The notes under the pieces: generated by a model
Told to the model about the DNA's origin: nothing
What the model saw: the letters and a program-made list of their open reading frames with translations, nothing else
Databases searched by the model: none
Program-made: the position numbers and the translations under genes
Source: Prunus persica
Taxonomy: Eukaryota > Streptophyta > Magnoliopsida > Rosales > Rosaceae
NCBI RefSeq assembly: GCF_000346465.2
Contig: NC_034012.1
Coordinates: 21,549,169 to 21,613,168, forward strand
Length of the DNA: 64,000 nt
Reading direction: 5' to 3'
Shown: piece by piece, positions 1 to 10,486 of the stretch
Layout of the letters: every line of letters begins with the position of its first letter
Numbering within the stretch: the stretch's first letter is position 1

Positions 1-80
1 TCAGGTTACAAATTGTGTTCTGATATAATCACTTGTGAACGTGAAATGACCAAACTGCCCTCCATATAAAAGCAGATGTA
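1..80 (+). repeat. Left terminal inverted repeat of the MULE (cut by the window edge)
   Basis: It matches the reverse complement of 15638-15717 at 79 of 80 bases; the single difference is at position 38 (A here, G in the right copy). After position 80 the two ends are unrelated. The repeat begins TCAGGTTACAAATTG and includes a TATAAAAG box. The corresponding right TIR continues outward beyond this match, so the outermost part of the left TIR is probably missing from the window. Confidence 0.9.
65..72 (+). promoter_or_regulatory. TATA box in left TIR, reading inward to the Ulp1 gene
   Basis: TATAAAAG occurs here and at the mirror position in the right TIR. Mutator TIRs are known to act as inward promoters. 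A leader intron of about 1.1 kb (possible donor at 559, acceptor ending 1643) would join this promoter to the start codon at 1656. The use of this box is inferred. Confidence 0.5.
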
Positions 81-1655
81 TTGGGGAGTTATTGGCCTTT
101 GATTGCCGACCTAACGCTTCTGGCTTCTCTCCCTTTCTCAGCTCTCTGTCACGGTTTTCTCTTCCTCTCTCGGCGGTTTCTGTGTCCATCGACCACCACC
201 ACTCTATTTCTCCCTCTGTCACGAAAACCTAAGCAGCACTATGTCGTTCTCTCTCTGCAGTCAATGTTAGGGTTTGGTGAGGGGGTTCATGACGGTGAAA
301 GAGAGGGTTTAATCGTTAAATGCTCTCTCCCTTAAACGATGTCTCAGTTCCCTCTATTTTTGAGTCTTGAATCGACGTCGTTCTCTTCTCCTCTGCTCCT
401 TCAGGGCCTAAAAAAACCCTAAATTTTGGTTTCGGTTATGACTTTGTTCACAAACGTCCTCCTCCTTCTCAATCCTGTGACAGACAAAAGTCGCGATTTG
501 CTGTAGGTGTTGCTGGGATTTCGAATTCGGTTCTGTGCAGAGAAGGAGTGATTCTAAGGTGGGTTTTGTATTTGTTATTGACTAGTTTGTGTTTTTGTAT
601 GGTTATCATTTGAGAAGGATAATTTCACTAACCTGTGACTGAATTTGTGAAGTTTAGTAATTAGAGAGATTGCAATAATAATGTAATTTAACTGTGAATT
701 AGATCATGCTGGGATGAAACTTGTATTGGTGTATTGATTTTGCTCTATGGACGATGAAGTGCCTCAAATTGCTATTTGTCATCTAGGATTGGTTCGTTTG
801 TGATGCTTGTTTTGACTTCCATTTTATGAGTCATATTTAGTGTGGGAAATTATTCTGGTGGCAAGGGCTATTTCATTATAACACACCATTACCTCAGTAG
901 GCCCTGAATTAGCTGTTGAGTAATAATGCACAAGTAAATTTGTTAGTATCATTGGTGTTTCAGCACGTAGTAGCATATTTTGCACCCTTCCAGTGTTAAT
1001 GGTTAATTATGTGATTTTGAAATACTAAAGTTAGTTGGCGTGGAAATTTTCTCTTCCCTGTGGTATAAAACCTGCTAAATTGTGTTGTTATTCCTTGCTT
1101 GCAGCTTGTGATATATGTCTGAAAATGGTATTTTATGGGGCTTCAGTAGCTGTTTAGAAATTGCATGTTCATCCATCTAGGTTTAGCAGTTGCAGTTGCA
1201 GTAACATTTTGACGTGTCTAATTTGCACACAGAGTCCATAACTGTGAATACTGATGTTCCATGTGTGGTATTGTATTGCATATGACTAGACATGTATATG
1301 ACTATGGTCATGAGTAGATTTTAGTAGGCATTGATGCATTTGGAGTAATTATTGTAGCCATTTCGCCCAAACCCTGTATGAAGTGGATCTGTGGTTGATG
1401 AAATTGTTTTCAGACTTGGGTGGTATTTGGTTTTTGGATGGAATGGGATGTACATTTGGTAGAAGGGAATGTAGATAAGAGGAGAGTGTGGAGAGAGTTG
1501 GAGAGTAGAAAAGAGGCTTAAAAACATTTATGGTTTTGTCATATGTATATACATATATCAAAATGGGTTGAAAGTATTAGTTTGAGTAATGTACGTATGA
1601 AATATGGGTAACCAATGATCCATATGTATGATGTTGTTGTGCAGGGAACTTGAGA

Positions 1656-4600
1656 ATGGCTTGTAAAGCAAAGCTTATGATTCCTGAGGATGAGAAGTAC
1701 GAAGGAAAGCCATTTGCCCTTTCACACACAAGGACCGCCATTACAACAATAAAGGCGAAGTTCATTACGCAGCAGTTACAGAGGTTCGAGGGAAGTTGTT
1801 TTGGTCATCTATTACTGATAGAGGACCTGAAGTGGAATTCACAAATTGTCCACGGCCTGTTGATGAGGAAGGCTGATCCTAAGACAGTTACACAGGTGAA
1901 CGGGATAAAATTCATTGTGGGTAACAAGTTGATACAATTCACAGCCCAACACTTTTGCCTCATCACGGGGCTAAGGTTCGGAAAGCTCCCTTTCATTCCG
2001 AAGGCGACAAATGAAAACTGCTCGTTGAAGCGAAAATACTTCAGCAGCAATAAACCTGCCACCCTTTCGGACCTACACACCGCCTTCATCGAGTGCACAG
2101 ATGATGAGGATGCGTTAAAGCTTGGAATGGTCTATTTTGCCATTTTTGTGCTATTGGGTAGTGAAAAGCATGTGCTTATTGACATGCGCTATTTGAAGTT
2201 GGCTGAAGACCTAGAGGAGTTTGACAAGTATCCATGGGGCGCAGTGTCATATGCAATGACAAATGCTTCACTGTTGAGGGCAGTTTGTACTGAATACCAA
2301 CGAGTGAAAGTGCCCCAAAAAATAAAAATGCCCAAACAAAGTGGAAAGAGAGCGCAGACAAGAATGCGAAGTGGTAGACCAAGAGAGTACATCATAAGGG
2401 GGTTTGGCTTCGCTCTTCAGGTGAACACATATCCAGCAATGTGTTAGTTGATGTAAATACATATAGAGATATTGATGTTTCATTGTTGTGAACAGATTTG
2501 GGCTTTTGAAGTGTTCCCAGCATTGGAAGCATTGCATTTCACGGTCCATGAAGACAATAGGCACATCCCTCGAATATTACATTGGAGGAGCAACACAGTG
2601 GCCCGTTTTCGGGAGGTTATGAGTCAGGTTTTTGAAAACTTTGAGGTTAGTTCTGTTTGTATTAGTCATGTTATGATTAGGAAAAAGTACAAAGTTCACT
2701 GATTTTTTATATGTGTTTCAATTGGAGGTTGATGTGCAACTTCTCCGGCCAACTGATATTGAGAAGCAACAACCTTACTGGAGTTGGGGTGATGATGACA
2801 ACAAAGAAGAAATTGTTGAATTATTTGGGGATGAGGCCGAAGAAAAAACTGGCACTTCTAGTGAAGAAAAAGACGCGGATGTTGAGGAAACAGCTACCCT
2901 TCCCTCTTATTCTAAGGTGAGCATGACCTTTTTCCAATGTTGTGAAAATATAGCGAATACGATAGGAATGAAGTGGAAATAGTTTCCTGCTTTTTTGTAA
3001 GCTTTCTAACTGTTGCATTATAACTGTATGCAGGGCAAAGGGTCTGTTAATGACGTTCGCAGTTTGAAGCATCAATTACGAAGCACTAAGGATCAGTTGG
3101 CAAAGCTACGTAGTTCAAATAGGGGGCTTAGGAACAGAGTTCGTGACTTGGAAGCTATTGTACACAAGAACTGTTTGAAGCATGAGAACGAGTGTGACAG
3201 AAATAAAAAGGCTATTCGGGATTTGACCCTAACAATTGCTTCAGTCGAACATTATTTGAAGTTGGAGATGGAGGAGTTAAAAAAAAATTATGGTGGAGAA
3301 GGGCATGAGGAAGTCTGTACTGCTCAGATGAATGAAGGAGGGCAAAATGAAATGTCACCCTTCAATGAACCTACTAGTCCGACTACAGCAGCACCTAAAA
3401 TGGACACTCAAGTTCCAGCTGATGGAGTAGAAGCCTTCCCAGGCATGCATACAGAACGGGGTGAAATGGAAGCAGCAGTCTGTGGTGATGGAGTGGAAGG
3501 CTTTCCAGCCATGCATATAGAAGGGGCTGCAAGGGAAGCAGAAGTCCCTGCTGATGGAGTGGAACCCTTCCCAGCCATGGAAGTCATAGACGCTGAAATT
3601 GAAACTTCAGTTCGTGAGAGGCAAGTGGACCAACAACCTCACAAGGTTCCTACCTCTGAAGATGTGAAGGTTCCTAGTCTTGAAGATGCCCTCCTTCCTA
3701 CTCCGGAAGATGGGAATGGGTATAGAGTTATTTGTAAAACAATGTTACATTTGTTAGAGGATTGGAAGAAGACAGAAATTGAGGGGGTGGGATGCAAGGT
3801 CAGGCCTCCCATGAAAACTAGTATAAGTCTGGTTGGTGATGAAGGGGACAACGAGGCTACTGCCACGGTTCAGAAACCAGATGCTGAAGGCAAAGGGTGC
3901 AGACTTAAGCGGGCTGCGACAACATTGTTGAGTCCATTCACCGATCCCTCCAGGAAAAAGAGGAAGGTTACTGATTTGCATGCACAGACACCTCAGCCCT
4001 GTTTTGATCCAACAAAACCCGTGGCCATGGACGATGTGAAGGCTATCATACAAGTTTGCAGGGCTTGGAAAACTGACATCAGGTTAGGATTTGTATCTTG
4101 GCAAAACCAATATACTTGTTTTTTGATGTATGCAAACAATTTATACGCTGCTATATTATACATGTGTGTGTCATTGTCATATTATACAAGGTGTTCCACT
4201 TGTCTATTTTATTTCAATTTACCTTTGCAAGTGTTGTTTTTGTAGGGCGGAGCTGGAGCTCGAACCATTTGAAGTTGGGGCAGATTTTTTTTACAAACTT
4301 TTAGATGAAACTGCATGAATGAGCTCGAGGGTAACAATTTGAACCCGGCTTTATTTCGATCAATCTCTTATTTGATGACATTGACTATGTGTCATTTGCT
4401 GTGATATTGACGCCGTTGTTGTGTTCTGAAATAGCAGCACCTTGACATGGCCATGTTTCTAATACGCAAAAGACAACTCTCTCATCCGCAACTATTTGGA
4501 AGGGAGTGGACAACCGCCGAGTTTTGTCTGCAGGTATTATTGTATCCATATTATGTGTCACTGCAGTTCTTGCATTGGTAGGAGTCATGTAGGTCTCTCC

Positions 4601-5326
4601 TTTTGGTGCTTTGGTTCGGGTTTATGTAACGTATCTTTCACACTTGGTTGCAGCAATTTTTACAGCCGTTTGCAATGCCAATTGGGAAACGAGTAACGAG
4701 GAAACAATATGCTTCAAGGACCGTTGACCCTCCGCCTAACTACCTCAAAAATGTACACCACTTTGTCAATGGTTCATGGCAACATGGGTATGCGCAAGCA
4801 TGGACGAAAGTGCGCAAGGTCTATCTCCCGTATAATGTTCGACAGTCCCATTGGGTGGCAGTAGAAGTCGACTTTGTGCGACATACTGTCACTGTTTATG
4901 ACTCGTATTCTGATTTTACCTCCAACAGTATGCTTGTCCGATTCATGGAGCCTATTACCCATACGCTTGCAAAGGTGCTGCATGAAATGAGGTTTTATGA
5001 GAAATCGGAGGTTGAAGCGGTGAAGAGAAAGGGGACTGACATGTCAAACTTTAACCCATTCACAAGTTGCAGAATTTCCGATGTTCCTCAACAAAGTGAT
5101 GGGTAAGCTGTGTTCTTTTAAAGCACTTTAATCGGATGTTCTCAATACGTGCACTTCTAACTTGTCTACTGCTCGGGTGGACAGTACTTCATGTGGCATT
5201 ACGACAGTCAAATATATTGAGTACCTTAGTGCCGGCATTCCTTTACATACCATTGACCCATCCAAGTTTGGCTACTACCGATTGAAGCTTGCAATCGAGG
5301 CTTTCAGGGGGGAGGCCTATGTATGA
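1656..5326 (+). CDS. DUF1985 / Ulp1 (C48) cysteine-protease-like gene of the MULE, with one internal stop
   Basis: Eight exons keep one frame: 1656-2420, 2496-2645, 2728-2916, 3034-4082, 4246-4330, 4438-4533, 4654-5102, 5185-5326. All introns are GT-AG. The model is 974 codons plus stop. Residues 1-305 are DUF1985-like (WAFEVFP motif). About 375-455 is coiled coil. About 495-562 holds three ~23-residue repeats with the core DGVExFPAM. A basic nuclear-localisation signal, RKKRKV, is at 675-680. The C48 protease domain follows, with His844 (HWVAVEVDF), Asp861 (YDSYSD), Gln924/925 and Cys931 (TSCG) all present. The flaw is a TGA at 4316-4318 (codon 742), where homologous proteins usually have Trp before the helix ending HLDMAM. 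Known C48 enzymes cleave SUMO-like tags; the role of MULE copies is unclear. The start is the first ATG after a TGTGCAG acceptor. Confidence 0.82.
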
Positions 5327-6672
5327 GGTAAAAGTCCTAATCTGACCTCATTGCTGCTTTATTGTTAACTACTGCCTTTGGAATTGCGTAGTTATTTACT
5401 TCATTGTAGTTACGTCGTACGTACTCACCTGTGATGTCAGTGTTCATTTAAGAGAACTTACATTATGTTGGGAACTTGTTCAACTGTGATTAATAAAAAT
5501 GGCTACTGTTGTGCATCAAAGTTTAGGGTATTGGGGATTTGAACACTATAGATGGTAATGTAAATGTTTCGCAACTGGCATCTGATTTACGTATGTCATA
5601 TGTTCTAAACTCCGACTGTGTCTAATCCAAAACTTGTATCATGTTCTTTATGAAAGGTTAAAACAATTACTTCTTCAAATTCAACATGTCTTATGACGTG
5701 TCATTTTCCCTTTATATGAATGCTGAAGTGGCACATATGTCCTTCTTCTGCAGGTGGTCCTTCCAGCTTCATTCCCATATTCACATCTCAGATTCTGTAC
5801 ACGTATGTGAAAGAAGTTGCAGGCTGTTTTGTCGTATTGTGAATCTTGAAACTGAATATGAGTTTTTGCGTAACATGGCACCATTTTTGACATTTTGCTC
5901 ACCACGCGATAAAGTGTGGTGATTTTGTAGTAGGTTGCAGGGTGTTCATTTCTGTAACGGAATTCAACTGTACTTGTCTTCCATAGTAGAAGGGCTGTAC
6001 TCACTTTCCTTTGTTAGAACTAATTCTTGACATTCTGTGGTTAACACAGATTGTAAATCCATCATTTGGCACAAGTTGCAGGGAAATGCAATTTTTTGGG
6101 GCCACCCACATTGTAGCCTTTTTCCATTATTTTATCGCCACTATAGCGAAATATTCGACTCTCATTTGGCAATATTTGTGGTTGAGATATTTTCGTGACA
6201 GTTGAAAGTATAGATTGGGTGGCTATGTCATGGGACTTGCTTTGTGAGACGACAGTGCATTGTCGACTGTTTAGTTTAGTTTAGTTAGGTTGAATACTTA
6301 GTTTTGTATATGCATTTTTTAAATCCGATCTGGACGGAAATGTCGGGGTTGGTTAGCACAAACAATATCATTAACGCTCGGCTGGGCCAATTACAAGCTC
6401 AAATATTCTATTGTTTGACATCATTGAGTTGTAGTTTTGGGAGGTCCCTCACCGTCAAATATTTAGTTCTTTCTCATGTTTTACGTGGAAGAATTGGTCT
6501 GACGATTGAGGCTGCATAAGAGTTGATACCAAAATACTAGAGCCTGGGGTTATTGGCTATGCCTTTTGTGTTAACCTTTGAAAACCAAGATGAAATAGAA
6601 AACGACCATGTCTGCCATCACTGATTTATAATAAATCAAACCTGTTCCATTACATCCATAACCTAACCAACT
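5327..6672. other. Noncoding interval between the convergent Ulp1 and GRF genes
   Basis: I see no credible coding region. Several short open frames (for example 5681-6004 on the minus strand) lack splice support or any recognisable motif. The first few hundred bases are probably the 3' untranslated region of the Ulp1 gene, and the last bases that of the GRF gene. Confidence 0.5.
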
Positions 6673-7214
6673 TTAACCTTCCAACTGTAGATGAACAAAC
6701 CTCCTATTACATTTGGAAAACAACAAATAAATGACCATTCCAACCATGAAAACAGAGACCCAAAACCATGGGTTTTTCATCTTCCCTTTTCCAGCGTTTT
6801 GTTCTTCTTCCAAGCGGTTTATTTTCCTAAGCAAGCCTGGAATTATGTGCTTCGATCTGTCACACATCTCTGGGTCAGCCCATTCCCAAAATGTACATCC
6901 ATTCCTCTGATAAACGGAATCAATGTTTTCAAACAAAGACGGCCAGCATCAGATTTGGAATACAGACAATTCCCAAATGTCAGCTCAAACTTACACAGAA
7001 ATAAACTTACCCTTGCACATACTTGAAACCTCCTTCCAGGATGAGAAACCGTCCACGATGTATGCGTTTTGACAACGTTCCCACAGTAGCATAGCCGTGA
7101 ACACACTGAACTCGCGGCTTCCATTTCCCAGCGAGATCTTGAAGTCTCCTCTTGACCGGGCAACCGAGACGTCACTGACTCACCCTCACCGGTACGTAGG
7201 CTCCTCCTACTCAT
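6673..7214 (-). CDS. GRF-type zinc-finger protein with C-terminal membrane anchor
   Basis: Two exons: 7214-7011 and 6906-6673, with a GTAAGT donor and a TTTATCAG acceptor; the junction is phase 0 and gives 145 aa. The zinc finger has Cys42, Cys44, Cys66 and Cys72, with the hallmark PGRRFQVC and CTFWEWADPEMC segments that are split by the intron in the same place as in many plant GRF genes. A short charged coiled stretch (LLRKINRLEEE, about 93-103) precedes a single hydrophobic helix at about 115-132, giving a probable tail-anchored or C-terminally anchored protein with the finger in the cytosol. GRF fingers are known in DNA-repair and topoisomerase proteins as single-stranded nucleic-acid binding modules; small plant GRF-plus-membrane proteins have no clear function. 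It lies inside the MULE, between the Ulp1 and small coiled-coil genes. No break is visible. Confidence 0.78.
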
Positions 7215-7839
7215 CTTCTTGTTTTGGAGGGTATGAATTGTTGTTCACATTGTGCGATATTTAGGGTGCTGAAGAGGGTCATCGTGTATTCAAAGGGTTA
7301 CACTTGCATGTGCACAATGTTTCAGGAACATGGTGTGAGTGCACAAACATGAAACCTGGAGTTAATGGGGTGTTTTAAAAAAAAAATAATTTCCAATATT
7401 TACCATTGCCAACAGTAAGTATAGATTGGAATGTTATTCATAGCCTTAGTTTATGACAGATACGGCATGGTATACACTTGCAAAATACAGTAGATGCCAT
7501 TCTTCGTTGTCTGTAATTGGTTTATTAATGACGTATTGGTAGTATAGTGGCACTATATTGGTATCCTATTGTAACTTTATTGTATTGCTAGTACTTTGCA
7601 TTGGTTTTATAATGCCCGATATTGGACTTATATTGGCATTCCAATGTAACCTCTGCATTATTTGCAATTGGTACAGCTATTAGAACTTTTTTTATACTGT
7701 CTTACGTATTGGTTTTGCAATGTCATTTAACAAGTCTACAAATCTGAACTATGTGGAAGGTAATTACGTTATATCGAATATGAAATGAATGCAGCCAAAC
7801 TACATCAACTGCAGTTTTCAAAGTTCCTGCATACAACAC
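7215..7839. other. AT-rich noncoding MULE interior with degenerate TATTGG motifs
   Basis: There is no credible gene. From about 7510 to 7720 short motifs such as TATTGGT, TTTTATAATG and TTGTAAC recur irregularly; similar words occur near 10670-10800 and, inverted, near 11650-11720. They look like low-order internal repeats of the element. The GRF gene promoter should lie just above 7214. Confidence 0.35.
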
Positions 7840-8110
7840 AAAAGAAAGGCACCTGAAACGTACATAAAATACAAAGGCCACCTCAACCTGGCAGCATACA
7901 AAATAAAATAACAAGCCAGGTGAAACTTACAGAAGACAAAATTTACAAAGAGGTCACCTCAAACTTACATAATACAATCTTAACAAAGACGACACCTGCA
8001 GCTTACATTATACATATGTACCAAAGAGGCCCCCTCAAACTTACAGAAAACAAACGAAATAAATAAAAAGGGCACCTCATACGTATATATTACAAAAAGA
8101 GGGCACGTCA
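7840..8110. repeat. Degenerate ~40-bp tandem repeat
   Basis: About six imperfect units share the core AAAGAGGNCACCTCAAACTT followed by an AT-rich stretch. Cores are seen near 7844, 7879, 7949, 7988, 8027, 8070 and 8097. Unit length varies from about 28 to 70 bp. The array lies directly downstream of the minus-strand small coiled-coil gene, so it may be in its 3' untranslated region. Confidence 0.6.
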
Positions 8111-8206
8111 AAAATTCCACTGTACTGGGTTTGTCCCCAATAGTAGCCATGGTAATATTACAAGGCAAACCTTCTGGCTGTGGCCGAATTTCGAGTTGCA
8201 TACCCG

Positions 8207-8674
8207 TCAAATGCGGCGACCGCGACCCATTAAGTTCATGACCCCTCCCACAGTGATGTCCCACTTTCCTTCTGCATCCACAATTTGTGCAAACTTCCTA
8301 AATAGTTCGAAGCCGGATTCCAGTTGTTATTGCTTCAGCTGAGCCATTTCGTCTGATTCTTTGAATACAATAACTGCACTGGCAGGGGCATTTTCAATTC
8401 TAGCTCTGACAGCCTTCATATGTAGGAGATGCATCCGGGCTTGATAACGCGCCCGAATTGTGCGCTTTTTTATGACACCCCACCTAGCTTGGCCCTCTTT
8501 AATTTTGATAACTATGTCTGCATGGAGATTTTTCCAGAACATGGTATTGGCTCGACATTGCTGCAGTCCATGTACCCAGTCTTCAGTGTCTTCTGTTGCT
8601 GCTTTGGCAGGTGTTTCGGTGTCCCCTCCTTCAGTAATGGCAAGGGTTGGGTTTGGTGTGGGGTTGGGGTTCAT
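8207..8674 (-). pseudogene. Small coiled-coil MULE accessory gene, minus-strand paralogue, interrupted by TAA
   Basis: An open frame of 115 aa runs from ATG at 8674 to a TAA at 8327-8329. The same frame continues past this stop for 39 more codons to TGA at 8207-8209, and the continuation (GFELFRKFA ... VGGVMNLMGRG) resembles the C-terminus of the plus-strand protein at 9887-10486 (GFEMFWDYA ... VGGVWQVLNRG). The segments just before also align (VFKESDE here, KFTESEE there). So TAA probably replaced a sense codon between two CAA codons, or the shorter protein is used. The N-terminus is rich in Pro, Thr and acidic residues; the centre is basic and helical. I recognise no known family. It shares a divergent intergenic region of about 1.2 kb with its paralogue. 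Confidence 0.6.
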
Positions 8675-8872
8675 GGGTGTTCAGTATTTACTGTGGGTTG
8701 GTGTGGCCATTAGTTTGCCCAAACTGCCATTCATTGTGATGTAGGTGAAATAGCTGCGCAGGCAGGGGGGGTTTGACGGAGTAAGTGTGATGGAAATGTT
8801 GGGTGGATGCAGCTGGGTTACAATTAAATAGTGGGAGGTATTAATGACCAGGAGTAAATGACTGTGATGAAG

Positions 8873-8942
8873 TGGCGGGAGTTATTGGCGGCAGTTGTTG
8901 GGTCCAATTTTAGGCGGGAGTTATTGGCGGGAGTTGTTGGGC
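8873..8942. promoter_or_regulatory. Duplicated GGCGGGAGTT-rich block upstream of the minus-strand small gene
   Basis: Two copies of a ~30-bp unit (core GGCGGGAGTTATTGGCGG) lie at about 8873-8902 and 8911-8942. The word TTGGCGGG resembles E2F-type binding sites, which control S-phase genes. The block sits about 200 bp upstream of the start at 8674, in otherwise AT-rich DNA. Function is inferred only. Confidence 0.35.
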
Positions 8943-9721
8943 AACACGTTTGACTTGGGCTGTGCGTAATTGGGTATATAACTATTCTTTACCATTGGTT
9001 GGTGGTTGTTGTATGGGACCCTTGTTGAATTTGCAATTTATTCCTTTTGTCCTCTTTCCCCAATTTCCCTCCTGTACCAAAACTACAAATTGTCCCAAAT
9101 GTATGAGTACGGTAATTTGACAATGTATGGGCCAATTACAAAAATGGACCATGAAAGTATTTGTGTTTCCAATTTCCTTTTTGCTGTCTTCCAAATTCCT
9201 TGATATGAGTTCCATTTTTTTATATAACGGTGAATTCCTAACTCTGATTTTTTACCATTTGCAAATCTTTGTAGGTGTATTCATCCTACATGACGTTTTA
9301 TTCGCCTTGAAATTTTGGTCGGGACTGTATATGACTGTTTTGGTGGTATTATTATTTTTTTAGATGGACTTGCCTATTGTCGTCATTTGTAGGGAATACT
9401 TTGTAATTTATGAACAAGTGTGTACAGTTGGTAAAATGAGAATTAGGGAACTTGCTACTAAGCTATTATTCATATGGCAGCACCTTCAATATTAATATAG
9501 TATAGAATTGTGATGAAGATTTTGTGTAATTTGTGTAGTCACTGTTGTTCAGGTGTGTATATTGCTACGGCCGATTATTCCAACGTTGACATACATTTAT
9601 TCGTATTTGGTCCGGCTGTAATGGGCATATTACAATGTTGTCACTGACAGAGAAGAGTAATGAGTGAAGACTGATTTTGTAATGTAGTCATTGAAAGCAA
9701 TATAAAACACACAACTTCCTC

Positions 9722-9729
9722 TATATAAG
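9722..9729 (+). promoter_or_regulatory. TATA box of the plus-strand small coiled-coil gene
   Basis: TATATAAG lies 165 bp upstream of the ATG at 9887, with no other gene between. A TTTTTCAG acceptor-like site ends at 9850, so a short leader intron is possible. Confidence 0.5.
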
Positions 9730-9886
9730 AGGGTCTAACCTACTCATTCAATTCCATATATATCAGATACGAAAGCTGTACTAAAGCTCACCCTATTGTT
9801 GGTAACGAAAAGAAAGCTCCAGATTCAACCTAACGTTAACTGTTTTTCAGGGTGCATGTGTGCATTATCCCCATTTGAAGTTGAAG

Positions 9887-10486
9887 ATGTCAGACGTAAT
9901 CCCTCCAAACGAGGTTGTTAGTTACCCAGGAGACCAGCCATGGCATGTCCCTTTCCCATCTCCACCTGGGACTCCAAATAACGATCCGACGTCATCCGGA
10001 AGTGAGGCTGACAACAATGATCCGCTAAAGAAAATAGCTGAAGTGAAGCATCATCTCCAATATTTGTGTACGGCAACGGATTGGTGGGAAACCAAATGCG
10101 ATATTCATGGCCAGGTGATGGGCAACTTGACGAACAAGCTGAACAAAGCATTTGCTAGAGAAGTTAAGCAAACAATGAAAGCACAAAGTCGAAGCGCGAA
10201 GTTAGCCTCGTTGACGTTACAATTGGAAGAAACAAAGAAAGATGCTGTCCACAAATTCACTGAATCTGAAGAATTTAACCATGAACTGGTTGAATGTTTT
10301 AACAATGGGTTCGAGATGTTCTGGGATTATGCTTCCGTCGTGTCACTAGACTACAATTGGAGCGAAATAGATGTTGGTGGTGTCTGGCAGGTGCTGAATA
10401 GGGGTGGCCAGGGAATGGCTGATCATAGCCTTGTGCATGCAGCGAGGAAGAAGACCAAAGAATTGGATCTATTCATGGACCTGTAA
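9887..10486 (+). CDS. Small coiled-coil MULE accessory protein, plus-strand paralogue
   Basis: A single open exon of 199 aa starting at the first in-frame ATG (9887); the open frame upstream has no ATG. The N-terminus (about 1-45) is Pro/Ser/Asn-rich and probably disordered. From about 50 to 150 the protein is helical and charged, with Lys-rich and Glu-rich heptads that suggest a coiled coil. The C-terminal third contains GFEMFWDYA and VGGVWQVLNRGG, shared with the broken minus-strand gene at 8207-8674. It ends in a short basic-acidic tail. No membrane segment, signal peptide or zinc ligand is visible and I do not recognise the family. It sits between its divergent paralogue and the convergent transposase gene. 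It could be an element-encoded regulator, analogous in position to the second protein of autonomous Mutator, but that is speculation. Confidence 0.6.
   Translation: MSDVIPPNEVVSYPGDQPWHVPFPSPPGTPNNDPTSSGSEADNNDPLKKIAEVKHHLQYLCTATDWWETKCDIHGQVMGNLTNKLNKAFAREVKQTMKAQSRSAKLASLTLQLEETKKDAVHKFTESEEFNHELVECFNNGFEMFWDYASVVSLDYNWSEIDVGGVWQVLNRGGQGMADHSLVHAARKKTKELDLFMDL

Noticed and set aside
81..335. 84-aa frame just inside the left TIR
   Set aside because: Ser/Leu-rich, no motif; the region is likely an untranslated leader.
1650..1655. An upstream start for the Ulp1 gene by a TTG codon
   Set aside because: Plant genes start at ATG; the ATG at 1656 directly follows a splice acceptor.
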